Origin: an uncultured Spirochaetales bacterium | Lineage (GTDB): Bacteria > Spirochaetota > Spirochaetia > Sphaerochaetales > Sphaerochaetaceae | Direction: 5' to 3' | Assembly (NCBI GenBank): GCA_949289305.1 | Contig: CASENB010000003.1 | Coordinates: forward strand, 62,001-126,000 | DNA length: 64,000 nt | Position numbers and translations under genes: made by a program | The notes under the pieces: model-generated | The model's input: the letters and a program-made list of their open reading frames with translations, nothing else | Database searches by the model: none | Told to the model about the DNA's origin: nothing | Part shown: piece by piece, positions 16,441 through 24,219 of the stretch | Layout of the letters: each line of letters begins with the position of its first letter | Numbering within the stretch: the first letter of the stretch is position 1

Positions 16441-16520
16441 GTTAATTCTTCTTTAAATAACAGTTTCTCATCTTCCATAGAGGAGAATAATAATGTACAA
16501 ATTTTTCAGGATGAGAGAAA

Positions 16521-17123
16521 ATGAAAAAACTAATATTTATTCTTTTTATAGCCCTAATGACATTTTCATTAGCTGCTGTAGATTTGGAAAATGCAATGGA
16601 CGCAATCGAATACGGAATTGAAAACCAAGAAAAGGCCTTCATTACAGGAAAGACAGACTATGTAATTGAAGGTATGATGGTCAATGAGACTACAGATGTT
16701 TATAACAATCTTGAGCTTGTAAGCTATCATATTGAGGATGATGGAGAATCTGTACTTCTTAGAGGAACTCTTGGAGAAGAATGGGTTACAAACGTAAATA
16801 AGGTAATCTCAACTTATACAAAAGAGGATGGAAGTCCACTTACAGTAGAAGATTTTACCAACAATAAGGGAACCTTTATCAAAATTAAGACAATTGCAGA
16901 ACCAGATACGAATTTTGCACTTTTTGTTCCCAAAGATACAGTATTAAGAGTTGAAATAGCCTGGGGCGATATTCTTTATACGAATGCATCAGAAACAGAT
17001 CACGGAGATGGAGACTACTTAGTCTGCAACAACGTAAACGGACAGCCTGATATCAGCGATGTATGGGTTGTAAACGGAGCTGTATTTAAAACAACATACG
17101 ATCTGACAAATGAGAGCAAATAG
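16521..17123 (+). CDS. exported protein of unknown function
   Basis: 200 residues with a clear signal peptide (MKKLIFILFIALMTFSLAAV). The mature part is acidic and probably beta-rich, ending with DHGDGDYLVCNNVNG and WVVNGAVFKTTYDL; the GDGDYLVC-type pattern resembles small uncharacterised domains also seen fused to other proteins, but I cannot name a family. The ribosome site is AGGA nine bases upstream. A stronger AGGAG at 16481 precedes an out-of-frame ATG at 16493. Stands alone between two terminators. Confidence 0.7.
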   Translation: MKKLIFILFIALMTFSLAAVDLENAMDAIEYGIENQEKAFITGKTDYVIEGMMVNETTDVYNNLELVSYHIEDDGESVLLRGTLGEEWVTNVNKVISTYTKEDGSPLTVEDFTNNKGTFIKIKTIAEPDTNFALFVPKDTVLRVEIAWGDILYTNASETDHGDGDYLVCNNVNGQPDISDVWVVNGAVFKTTYDLTNESK

Positions 17124-17131
17124 CTAATTAG

Positions 17132-17398
17132 CTAACTGCGCAAAAGCCATGCAGACCCAAATTTGCATGGCTCTTTTTTTTTAATTTGTAGGCCTAATTT
17201 CGTTTCAATTTCTCTTACTTTTTCTAGAGAACTGTTGCTAACATAAGCAATTTGGCTTTCTGAGAATTCGCCAGACCTTAACATACGTTCTATGGTAGTA
17301 GTCTTCTCTTTTGTCGCACCTTTCGATTGTCCATATTCAACGCCTTTTACAAACTCTTCTTTTTGTATTGAAGCTATAAAGTCTACTGCTATTCTCAT
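17132..17398 (-). CDS. small protein resembling the C-terminal tail of Rpn-type nucleases
   Basis: 88 residues. The section ERMLRSGEFSESQIAYVSNSSLEKVREIETKL resembles the C-terminal helical repeat of Rpn/PD-(D/E)XK transposase-nucleases (compare the cut-off gene at 63646), but the catalytic domain is absent. The last ~15 codons run through the terminator hairpin of the neighbouring gene, so the natural C-terminus may have been replaced. Promoter: TTGACA at 17460-17455 (minus strand) with an 18-bp spacer and TAGAAA; the -35 overlaps the TGACA dyad. Likely a fragment of a mobile gene. Confidence 0.5.
   Translation of the reverse strand: MRIAVDFIASIQKEEFVKGVEYGQSKGATKEKTTTIERMLRSGEFSESQIAYVSNSSLEKVREIETKLGLQIKKKEPCKFGSAWLLRS
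17145..17181. terminator. intrinsic terminator of the 16521 gene
   Basis: AGCCATGCA (17145-17153) pairs with TGCATGGCT (17164-17172), followed by a run of T on the plus strand. The hairpin overlaps the 3' coding end of the minus-strand gene. Confidence 0.9.
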
Positions 17399-17454
17399 GT
17401 TCTGCTACCTTTTGTATTCTTTTTATTTTATTTCTACTAATATATAAAATTTAA

Positions 17455-17479
17455 TGTCAATAAATGACAGAAATTGTCA
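17455..17479. promoter_or_regulatory. three TGACA half-sites at exact 10-bp spacing
   Basis: TGTCA (17455), TGACA (17465) and TGTCA (17475) alternate in orientation one helical turn apart. The first overlaps the -35 of the leftward gene, and the array lies 44 bp before the rightward start at 17523. It reads as an operator for a dimeric regulator controlling both genes. Confidence 0.5.
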
Positions 17480-17522
17480 TATGATCATCATGATAAATTT
17501 AATTTAGAAAATATAGGGGAAG

Positions 17523-17783
17523 ATGAAAATTATGGCTTATTTAACTTTTAATGATGTTCTAGTGAAGGCAGGAATTACAAACCTTAATAGAGTATTACTT
17601 ATCAGACATTCCTTAAATCATGCAAACTTTGCTAAATGTTATTCTGATTCTCAAAACCGTGATTTATTTATTAAAACATATACAGCATGTCAAAGTATTC
17701 AATACAAAGGGAAATATGACTACGGGGCAGTTTTTAATTTTCCTCTAAAGGATATCTATCATTTAATCCTAATATCGACATAA
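17523..17783 (+). pseudogene. truncated N-terminal part of a GIY-YIG-nuclease-like protein
   Basis: 86 codons. MAYLTFNDVLVKAGITNLNR followed by VLLIRHSLNHANF resembles the N-terminal specificity domain of a family of ~300-residue GIY-YIG nuclease proteins (FNDLL-KAGIDP-VLL-RH pattern); I am working from memory of that pattern. The frame stops after the domain (ending NFPLKDIYHLILIST) and no GIY-YIG catalytic segment follows before the convergent Abi gene. It has a ribosome site (GGGGA). Probably the remnant of a larger defence or mobile gene truncated when the Abi module inserted or the region rearranged. Confidence 0.45.
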
Positions 17784-17816
17784 CCAAATAAAACTAAAAA
17801 ATGGCTCGCTTCTAAT

Positions 17817-18659
17817 TTACATTAGTTTCATAGCCCAGCCTTCAGGTATTCCAAGATGAACAAGTTCAATAAAACTACTGTACTCCTGAATAAGCAATGA
17901 AAGCTGTGGCATGAATTGATATCTCCATATTCTAGATTCTCCTACCATGTGTTTTAACATAAGCAATTGAGGGTATAATGTTCTTGGAAAGTCAATCTTC
18001 TCTTCTTTAAAAAGCAAAGGAATTGATGTGAAATTCCAGTAATATAGTCTGGAATAATGAGCACATCGATTTCTGAGATCAGTAAGACACCTTAACCAGC
18101 TTTCCATTTTACAATCGGATATACACCCTAAGATTTTCGCAATAGCTTTCTTATCCTCTCGAAGAAGATCTGAATAAAAATATGACAGCATTCCAAGTGA
18201 AAAAAATTCAATAATAACCCAGAAAGGATAATGACCATCATATTTAGCTTCATGATGAGCTACAATCTTTGATGATTTATTTTCTCTTATGCATCTTTCG
18301 AGATGGCTCTTAAAAACCTCGTGATTATGTCGATTAGAAAAATTTCTATCATCCAAATATCCTTCTACTCCATATTTACTGGAAAAATAATAAGAAATCT
18401 TTGCTCTTAAATTAATTTCAATGTTTTCTATTACAGGGAAAATTATTGAGCGAAGTTTAGAATCAAATTCATATATTTTTTTGATCCTACTAAATGGAAT
18501 CCCATCATAATGTCCTTTAAAAGGAAGAAGGAAAGCAGACAAACGATAATAGTTGACACTCTCAAGAAACGAAAGACTATTATCTTCGTCAATTATGATC
18601 CCTTTAATTTTCAATGCTTCAAGTTGCTGCTCATATGTGAAAAAAGGTTTTAGCTTCAA
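17817..18659 (-). CDS. Abi-family (Abi_2/AbiF-AbiD type) HEPN protein
   Basis: About 280 residues from a TTG start at 18659. Abi_2 signatures: KPFFTYEQQLEALKIKGIII at the N-terminus, ESVNYYRLSAFLLPFK, EFDSKLRSIIFPVIENIEI, and the HEPN RNase motif R-X4-H in LRNRCAHYSRLYYW. These proteins abort phage infection, most likely by cutting RNA. The frame is open to an ATG at 18719, but those extra 20 codons are the terminator hairpin of a small RNA and do not look like Abi protein. GAGGGAG, inside that hairpin, is the only ribosome site. No antitoxin protein is adjacent. Confidence 0.85.
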   Translation of the reverse strand: MKLKPFFTYEQQLEALKIKGIIIDEDNSLSFLESVNYYRLSAFLLPFKGHYDGIPFSRIKKIYEFDSKLRSIIFPVIENIEINLRAKISYYFSSKYGVEGYLDDRNFSNRHNHEVFKSHLERCIRENKSSKIVAHHEAKYDGHYPFWVIIEFFSLGMLSYFYSDLLREDKKAIAKILGCISDCKMESWLRCLTDLRNRCAHYSRLYYWNFTSIPLLFKEEKIDFPRTLYPQLLMLKHMVGESRIWRYQFMPQLSLLIQEYSSFIELVHLGIPEGWAMKLM

Positions 18660-18660
18660 A

Positions 18661-18715
18661 AAAAAATGTCTCCCTCTGGGCCACATCACATAAGTGAGAG
18701 GTGCGGGGAGTCCTG
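18661..18715 (-). ncRNA. short structured RNA directly upstream of the Abi gene
   Basis: A predicted RNA of ~55 nt. Nested stem: CTCCC (18710-18706) with GGGAG (18674-18670); inside it CAC/GTG (18703-18701 with 18684-18682); then TCAC/GTGA with loop TTAT (18697-18694, 18689-18686). Nine U residues follow (18666-18658), making a terminator. A promoter lies just upstream. CCUCU (18701-18697) can alternatively pair with AGAGG, so two folds compete. I recall a structured RNA class upstream of abiF genes; this may be a member. Expression and boundaries are inference. Confidence 0.6.
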
Positions 18716-18721
18716 TCATCT

Positions 18722-18752
18722 ATTATAGTAACAAATTTTGAAACGAAGTCAA
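18722..18752 (-). promoter_or_regulatory. promoter of the Abi-associated RNA
   Basis: TTGACT (18752-18747), 19-bp spacer, TATAAT (18727-18722) on the minus strand, placing the start near 18715, just before the hairpin. The inverted repeat ATTTTGAAA/TTTCAAAAT (18735-18743 and 18760-18768) spans the -35 and spacer and could be an operator. Confidence 0.6.
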
Positions 18753-19040
18753 TTATTCTTTTCAAAATAGTATTCTCCTCGTACATCATTCTTACTGCCG
18801 TCGCCATTAATAAATATTCGTATACTACTATACGTATTCTTCCAAAAATATCAGAAGAGCGTATCTACTGCCTTTTTCTTCTCCAATTTAGAAGACTTTC
18901 GTATGAAAATTTCCTTTCATATTATTAATGCAAAAAGACGCATTTTGTTTAATTTTTGAAAAAAACACCCCTAACCTTTTTCATCAAAAAGCCAGAAAGC
19001 ACCTATAGAAAGAAAGGTAAAAAACATTTAGATTTTACTT

Positions 19041-19898
19041 ATGCTTTTTGAAAATGCAGGACTTGTTTTAGAAGGTGGAGCAATGAGAGGCCTGTTCAGC
19101 ATGGGCATTCTCGATTACTTTTTAGAAAAAGATATAATAATAAAGAACGTCGTAGGGATATCTGCAGGCGCTGGTTTTGGCTGCAATTATAAATCAGGGC
19201 AGAAAGAGAGAGCCCTTAGATACTCCAAACGTTTTGCAAAAGATAAAAACTATGCCTCGCTTTATTCTCTTTTAACCACTGGCGACTTATATAACGTAAA
19301 CATGCTTTATAACCTCATCCCATATAAGCTTGATCCGTTTGATAGCGTTTCATATAAAAACAGCCCGATAGATTTCTATGTTGGAGCAACAAATATTGAA
19401 AGCGGAAAATGCGAATTCCATAAATGCGAAAATGGGGATGAGGATGATATCAAATGGTTCAGGGCCTCCGCTTCAATGCCCCTTGTATCTAGAATAGTTG
19501 AAATTAACGGTAAAAAATACCTTGACGGCGGTATTGCTGATTCTATTCCGATATCATTTATGGCTAGCCTTGTAAAAGGAAAAATAATAGTAATTCTCAC
19601 ACAGCCTGAAGGCTTTATAAAAGAAAAGAATAAAGCTATCTCTCTTATTAAGAAAAAATACAGCGCCTATCCAAAACTTGTCGAGGCAATGGAAAGACGC
19701 CATATCATGTATAACGAGGAAGTAAAGCTTACAGAAAAACTTGAAAAGGAAAATCGTGTTCTCATACTACGACCTAAAGAGAGTTTGAATTTGAAACCTG
19801 TGGTACACGATCCTATAAAGCTCGACGAGGCATACAAAAAGGGAAGAGATGTGGCAATAGAGCGCTTTGATGAAATCGTTAAATTTCTAAGTCAATGA
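19041..19898 (+). CDS. patatin-like phospholipase (RssA/YjjU type)
   Basis: 285 residues. Oxyanion loop EGGAMRG (11-17), nucleophile GISAG with Ser41, and catalytic Asp162 in DGG: the complete Ser-Asp dyad of bacterial patatins. Cytoplasmic lipid acyl hydrolase, substrate unknown. TAGATT at 19029-19034 lies exactly six bases before the ATG and no Shine-Dalgarno sequence is present, so it is probably leaderless. It follows the Abi control region but is an ordinary chromosomal family. Confidence 0.87.
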   Translation: MLFENAGLVLEGGAMRGLFSMGILDYFLEKDIIIKNVVGISAGAGFGCNYKSGQKERALRYSKRFAKDKNYASLYSLLTTGDLYNVNMLYNLIPYKLDPFDSVSYKNSPIDFYVGATNIESGKCEFHKCENGDEDDIKWFRASASMPLVSRIVEINGKKYLDGGIADSIPISFMASLVKGKIIVILTQPEGFIKEKNKAISLIKKKYSAYPKLVEAMERRHIMYNEEVKLTEKLEKENRVLILRPKESLNLKPVVHDPIKLDEAYKKGRDVAIERFDEIVKFLSQ

Positions 19899-20075
19899 AA
19901 CTATGATTCATCTATAGAAACACATGACGATTGCGACCATTATAAGGTACAATCGGGTGAGCCAAAATCATACATAAGCACTACTATCTCTGTTTCTTTC
20001 TAATTCATCATCGTCCGTAGGCTATAGATATAAAAAACAACAATAAAAGACTTATAACTTCTAGTTCTTAGTTGC

Positions 20076-20097
20076 TGAAAAAGTAAGACTTCTAAGC
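20076..20097 (+). repeat. second copy of the 22-bp element (see 13870)
   Basis: Same TGAAAAAGTAAGACTTC core, then TAAGC. It lies 40 bp upstream of the FMN-reductase start at 20137. The rest of 19899-20136 shows no gene. Confidence 0.6.
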
Positions 20098-20136
20098 TCT
20101 TTTATCATCTCTTATATTTAAGCTAGGAGGAAAGAG

Positions 20137-20769
20137 ATGAAAGTTTTGTTAGTAAATTCAAGCCCACATAAGAACGGATGTACGGATCGCGCTCTTACAG
20201 AGTGTGCGAAAACGTTAAATGAAAATGGAATAGAGACAGACTTCTTTTATATCGGGACGAAGGCCCTTTACAGTTGCATAGCATGCAAAAAATGCAGAGA
20301 AACTGGATTTTGCGCCCTTAGCGACAGAGTAAATGATTTTCTTAATATTGCAGGGGATTATGATGGATTCCTTTTCGGATCTCCTGTCCATTTTGGAGGA
20401 GCTACGGGCGCTTTAACATCGTTTCTAACCCGTGCGTTCTATGCAGATTTAAACGGAGGCAAGAGAAGGTTTTTACATAAACCTGTATCTGCAGTAATAT
20501 CTGCACGCCGTGCCGGAAGCGTTGCAACATTCGATCAGATAAATAGATTCTTCACCCTCATGCAAATGCCAATAATAACGTCTCGTTACTGGCCGATCGT
20601 ATACGGGGCTACTGCTGAAGATGTGGAAAAAGATGCTGAAGGCCTTGAGACGATGAGAATCCTTGCTGAGAACATGGCCTACGCATTAAAGGCAATAGAA
20701 GCAGCTAAAAAAGAGAACATAAAAGAGCCTCTTGGAGAGACTAGTGTATATACAAATTTCATTAGGTAA
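20137..20769 (+). CDS. NADPH-dependent FMN reductase family protein
   Basis: 210 residues. FMN loop NSSPHKNGCTDRALTE, cysteine cluster CIACKKCRETGFC, flavin segment FGSPVHFGGATGALTSFLTR and VSAVISARRAGSVATFDQIN. The ARRAG-type segment marks the longer flavodoxin/FMN-reductase subgroup, shared with its close paralogue at 30537. Strong ribosome site (AGGAGGAAAG). First of four same-strand genes: FMN reductase, Fe-alcohol dehydrogenase, exported esterase, exported flavodoxin. Confidence 0.87.
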   Translation: MKVLLVNSSPHKNGCTDRALTECAKTLNENGIETDFFYIGTKALYSCIACKKCRETGFCALSDRVNDFLNIAGDYDGFLFGSPVHFGGATGALTSFLTRAFYADLNGGKRRFLHKPVSAVISARRAGSVATFDQINRFFTLMQMPIITSRYWPIVYGATAEDVEKDAEGLETMRILAENMAYALKAIEAAKKENIKEPLGETSVYTNFIR

Positions 20770-20782
20770 GGAGGAGAAATTC

Positions 20783-21961
20783 ATGCAAGATTTTATTTAC
20801 TCTTATGATACAAAAGTATTCAGCGGAAAAGGATCTGTGGAGAAGAACCTAAAGGATGCAATCTCTGTTCTAGGAGATAAAATCCTATTAACGTACGGAG
20901 GAGCTTCCGCAGTAAAAACAGGTTCCCTTGACAGAGTTTCAAGCATTCTAAAAAACGCAGGAAAAGAAATCGTACTGTTTTCAGGCATAATGCCTAATCC
21001 GACATGGAACAAAGTAAAAGAGGGTGCGCTACTCGCTAAAAAAGAAAACGTCAACGGAATTTTGGCTCTCGGCGGAGGCTCTGTTATCGATGCATCAAAG
21101 ATAATCGCGCTTCAAGCGGTAACGGATGAAGACATATGGGATCTTGAGATCAATAAAAAAAGCGCATCAAAGGCTAAAGCGCTTCCTCTTGGTGCAATAG
21201 TCACAGCCACAGGTACTGGAAGCGAGATGAACGGCGGTGCGGTAATTACAAACGAAGATGTAAACTTAAAAAGCGGATTATTCGCTGCCGCTCCACGCTT
21301 TGCATTCCTTGATTATGAGTATTATAAGACAGTTCCAAGGAGACAGGTTCTCTCCGGCGCATTCGATACTCTTTCTCATGCGGTGGAGACATATTTCGGC
21401 TCCTCTAGCCTTCTAAACCCTTCTGACGACATTGCCCTCTCCGTTATGAAAAATACAGTGAAAAACATAAGGGTTATAATTGATGATTACTTAGACGAAG
21501 AGGCAAGATCCAATCTTGCTTGGGATTCGGCAATGGCTGAAAATGGAATTCTGAAAATCGGAAGGAAGACAGACTTCCAGGTTCATATGATGGAGCATCA
21601 GCTTGGAGCCTACACAGATTGCAACCACGGAGAAGGTCTGGCTGTCCTTCAGCCAATCTATATGCGTCATGTATATAAAAACGTGCTTAATAAGAGTGCG
21701 CGTTTTGCTCGCACAGTGTTCGATATTGTAGAAAAGGACGATGAGAAAGCTGCTATTCTTGGCATAGAAAGCCTTGAAAAACTTATAAGCGACATGAGCC
21801 TGCCAAGAAGACTTTGGGATTTGAAAATGAAAGATGATCAGGAAAAACTTTTAACGAATGAAAATCTGAAGAGAATCGCAGAAAGTACTGTAATCATCAA
21901 AACTGGTGCGAAAGAACTAAGCAAAGAAGAAATTCTTGAAATCTTCAAAGAGGCGCTATGA
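20783..21961 (+). CDS. iron-containing alcohol dehydrogenase (YqhD/butanol-dehydrogenase type)
   Basis: 392 residues from ATG 20783, set by TAAGGAGGAGAAATTC; the longer frame from 20732 overlaps the previous gene. NADPH-binding GGGSVIDASK, then TATGTGSEMNGGAVI, and metal ligands in FDTLSHAVE and MMEHQLGAYTDCNHGEGLAV (Asp/His/His/His). Reduces aldehydes or ketones to alcohols. Lies directly between the FMN reductase and the esterase, so the operon combines ester cleavage with carbonyl reduction. Confidence 0.92.
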   Translation: MQDFIYSYDTKVFSGKGSVEKNLKDAISVLGDKILLTYGGASAVKTGSLDRVSSILKNAGKEIVLFSGIMPNPTWNKVKEGALLAKKENVNGILALGGGSVIDASKIIALQAVTDEDIWDLEINKKSASKAKALPLGAIVTATGTGSEMNGGAVITNEDVNLKSGLFAAAPRFAFLDYEYYKTVPRRQVLSGAFDTLSHAVETYFGSSSLLNPSDDIALSVMKNTVKNIRVIIDDYLDEEARSNLAWDSAMAENGILKIGRKTDFQVHMMEHQLGAYTDCNHGEGLAVLQPIYMRHVYKNVLNKSARFARTVFDIVEKDDEKAAILGIESLEKLISDMSLPRRLWDLKMKDDQEKLLTNENLKRIAESTVIIKTGAKELSKEEILEIFKEAL

Positions 21962-23591
21962 TGAAAAGAATACTTGTCGCACTTTTAATTTTCATTGTTG
22001 CAATTTCTGCAGCTTTTTCCGCAGTCGTAGAGTCAGGGCCAGGAATAGCCACAGTAGAAATAACATCAGGTTTAGTACAGGGATATATAAGAGATGATGT
22101 TTATACTTTCCACGGCATTCCTTATGCAGTTGCAAACGAGAGATTTAAACCATCTGTTCCTGTCCAGCACTGGGACGGAGTATACCTAGCAAACACATTC
22201 GGACCAATTTCAATGCAGAGTGTCACAGCAGGAGGAACAGGGTCGTCTTGGGAAGAGCCGTTCAGAGTCTATGCCATGAGCAAAAGCCCTCTAAATCTAA
22301 ACGTCTGGACAAAAGGCATCAATGATGGAACAAAAAACCTATAATGGTATGGCTTCATGGAGGCGGTTTCTCTACAGGATCTGCAGTTGAACAAGCAACA
22401 TATGACGGTGCATCCCTTGCAAGAGAGGGAGATGTAGTCGTAATTTCTGTAAACCACAGGCTGAACGTGCTGGGATATTTAGATCTATCAGCTTATGGAG
22501 ATGAATACAAATACTCAGGTAATATCGGAATCTTAGATTTAATCGACGCTTTGAAATGGATTCATAAGAATGCCGAAGTCTTCGGCGGCGATCCTGATAA
22601 CATCACACTCTTTGGCGAAAGCGGAGGCGGTGCTAAGATCCTTGCCCTGATGGAAAGCCCATATGCAAACGGGCTATTTAAAAGAGGAATAGTTGAAAGC
22701 GGCGCAACTGAGATGATGGGAGTCCGTTTCATGGATAAAGAGTGGTCATCAAGAGTCACGGAACTCACAATGCAGTATCTAGTCCTCGATAATGTAGAAG
22801 ATCTGCAAAATATCCCCTACTCAGATCTTGCAGCAGCCTCAGACAAGGCGCTCATTGAAGTTGCAAATGAGTTTGAAATTCCTGCAGCACTTGGCGGTGG
22901 GTACGGCCTTTCATGGGAGCCGGTAGTAGATGGAGATCTAATCCCCTCAGATCCTGTAACAGAGGATGGTTTTGCAAAAGGCGCTGAGGATTACGGCCTT
23001 TTAATAGGATCTAATCTCACTGAATGGTCTGCGATATCATTAGTGTCAAATCCTGCACTCGGACAGTTCAACACACCTCAGACATGGTCCGAAGAAGAGA
23101 CCGAGGAAAGGCTACAAGAGGCGTATGGAGAGCATGCGGACGAAATTGCAGAGGAATTTCTAAAAGCATATCCAAATAAAACGAGAGCAGATGCCGTATA
23201 CATCGATTTTGATACTATTAGAATTCCAATGCTGAAGATCATGAACGCAAAAGCAAAGAATTCAAATGAGAACGTTTATGCATACGTATTCTCATGGACT
23301 TCATCTCTTATGAATGGAGTGTTCTCATCATACCATACATCTGAAATCCCATTCGTATTCAGCAACATAGAAAAAGCAGATACGACGATCGGCGGCGGAG
23401 ATGATGCAGCAGCACTTGAAAAGAGAATGAGCCAGGCCTGGATAAATTATGCAAGAACTGGAAATCCAGGATGGGAACCATACACGATAGACGGCGGAGC
23501 TACAAAGATTTTCGACAGCGAAGACAGAGTCGTTTACCACCATGATCAAAGATTAATTGAACTACTACTTGAAGCAAAGGAGAGCGTATGA
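21958..23591 (+). pseudogene. exported type-B carboxylesterase interrupted by a frameshift
   Basis: Two frames together make one carboxylesterase of ~544 residues. The first (21958-22344) carries the signal peptide and TFHGIPYAVANERFK. The second (22344-23591) begins at MVWLHGGGF and includes the nucleophile FGESGGGAKIL, the acid in SNLTEW and the histidine in SSYHTSEIPF. The break is at an A6 run (22332-22337): with one more A the text would read DGTKKPIMVWLHGGG, the normal family sequence. All catalytic parts are otherwise intact. It may be a recent mutation, a phase-variable or slippage site, or a sequencing error. Confidence 0.8.
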
Positions 23592-24118
23592 AAAAAACTA
23601 TTTTACTATTACTTGTTTTATTAACATCAACCTTGTTATTCGCATCTACTGCAGTAGTATATTTCTCTGCAACAGGAAACACTGAAAGAGTTGCAAACGT
23701 AATCGCAGAACATGAAAATGCTGATATTTACGAAATTGTTCCAAGTATTCCATATTCTTCTGCTGATCTTAACTGGAGAAATGATGAAAGCAGGGTAAAT
23801 CAGGAACATAACGATCCGTCATTCAGACCTGCAATTGAAGCTATTCCTTCTCTTGAAAGCTATGACACGATCTTCCTCGGCTATCCTTTATGGTGGCAGC
23901 AGGCACCGCATGCCGTATACACATTCGTAGAGAATACCGATCTAAGCGGTAAAACTATAATTCCATTTGCAACATCTCAAGCTTCCCCACTTGGGAACAG
24001 CGCAGAGAACCTTGAGAGTGCAAGTGACAGCGATGCCACATGGCTGGAAGGAATCCGCTTTAGAGAAAGAGCAAGCGATAATGATGTTATTTCTTGGCTT
24101 GAAAGTCTAAATATTTAA
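23588..24118 (+). CDS. exported flavodoxin
   Basis: 176 residues. A signal peptide (MKKTILLLLVLLTSTLLFAS) is fused directly to a flavodoxin domain: FMN-phosphate loop SATGNTE, then PSIPYSSADLNWRNDESRVN, LGYPLWWQQAPHAVYTFVE and the late loop ATSQASPLGNSAEN. Ordinary flavodoxins are cytoplasmic, so export across the membrane is unusual; FMN would have to be bound in the periplasm. It overlaps the end of the esterase gene and closes the operon. A paralogue with the same layout is at 49750. Confidence 0.85.
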   Translation: MKKTILLLLVLLTSTLLFASTAVVYFSATGNTERVANVIAEHENADIYEIVPSIPYSSADLNWRNDESRVNQEHNDPSFRPAIEAIPSLESYDTIFLGYPLWWQQAPHAVYTFVENTDLSGKTIIPFATSQASPLGNSAENLESASDSDATWLEGIRFRERASDNDVISWLESLNI

Positions 24119-24142
24119 GTTCATCCATTACCCATTTATTAA

Positions 24143-24178
24143 GGCACGTAAGGCTCTTTAGTTTTACGTGCCTTTTTT
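24143..24178 (+). terminator. intrinsic terminator after the flavodoxin
   Basis: GGCACGTAA (24143-24151) pairs with TTACGTGCC (24164-24172), followed by TTTTTT. Confidence 0.9.
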
Positions 24179-24219
24179 AATATCTTCATTGTGTATACTT
24201 ATAGAAAAGGAGCTTCTAA

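Noticed and set aside
16493-16621. 42-codon frame with a good AGGAG site overlapping the start of the exported protein gene
   Set aside because: The peptide has no recognisable character and overlaps a strong signal-peptide gene out of frame; the site more likely serves or boosts initiation at 16521.
18660-18719. ATG 18719 as start of the Abi protein
   Set aside because: The extra residues are translated hairpin and U-tract sequence and lack Abi family resemblance; TTG 18659 gives a normal N-terminus.
18701-18928. 75-codon plus-strand frame opposite the Abi promoter and RNA
   Set aside because: No ribosome site or family resemblance; it is the complement of the RNA and promoter region.
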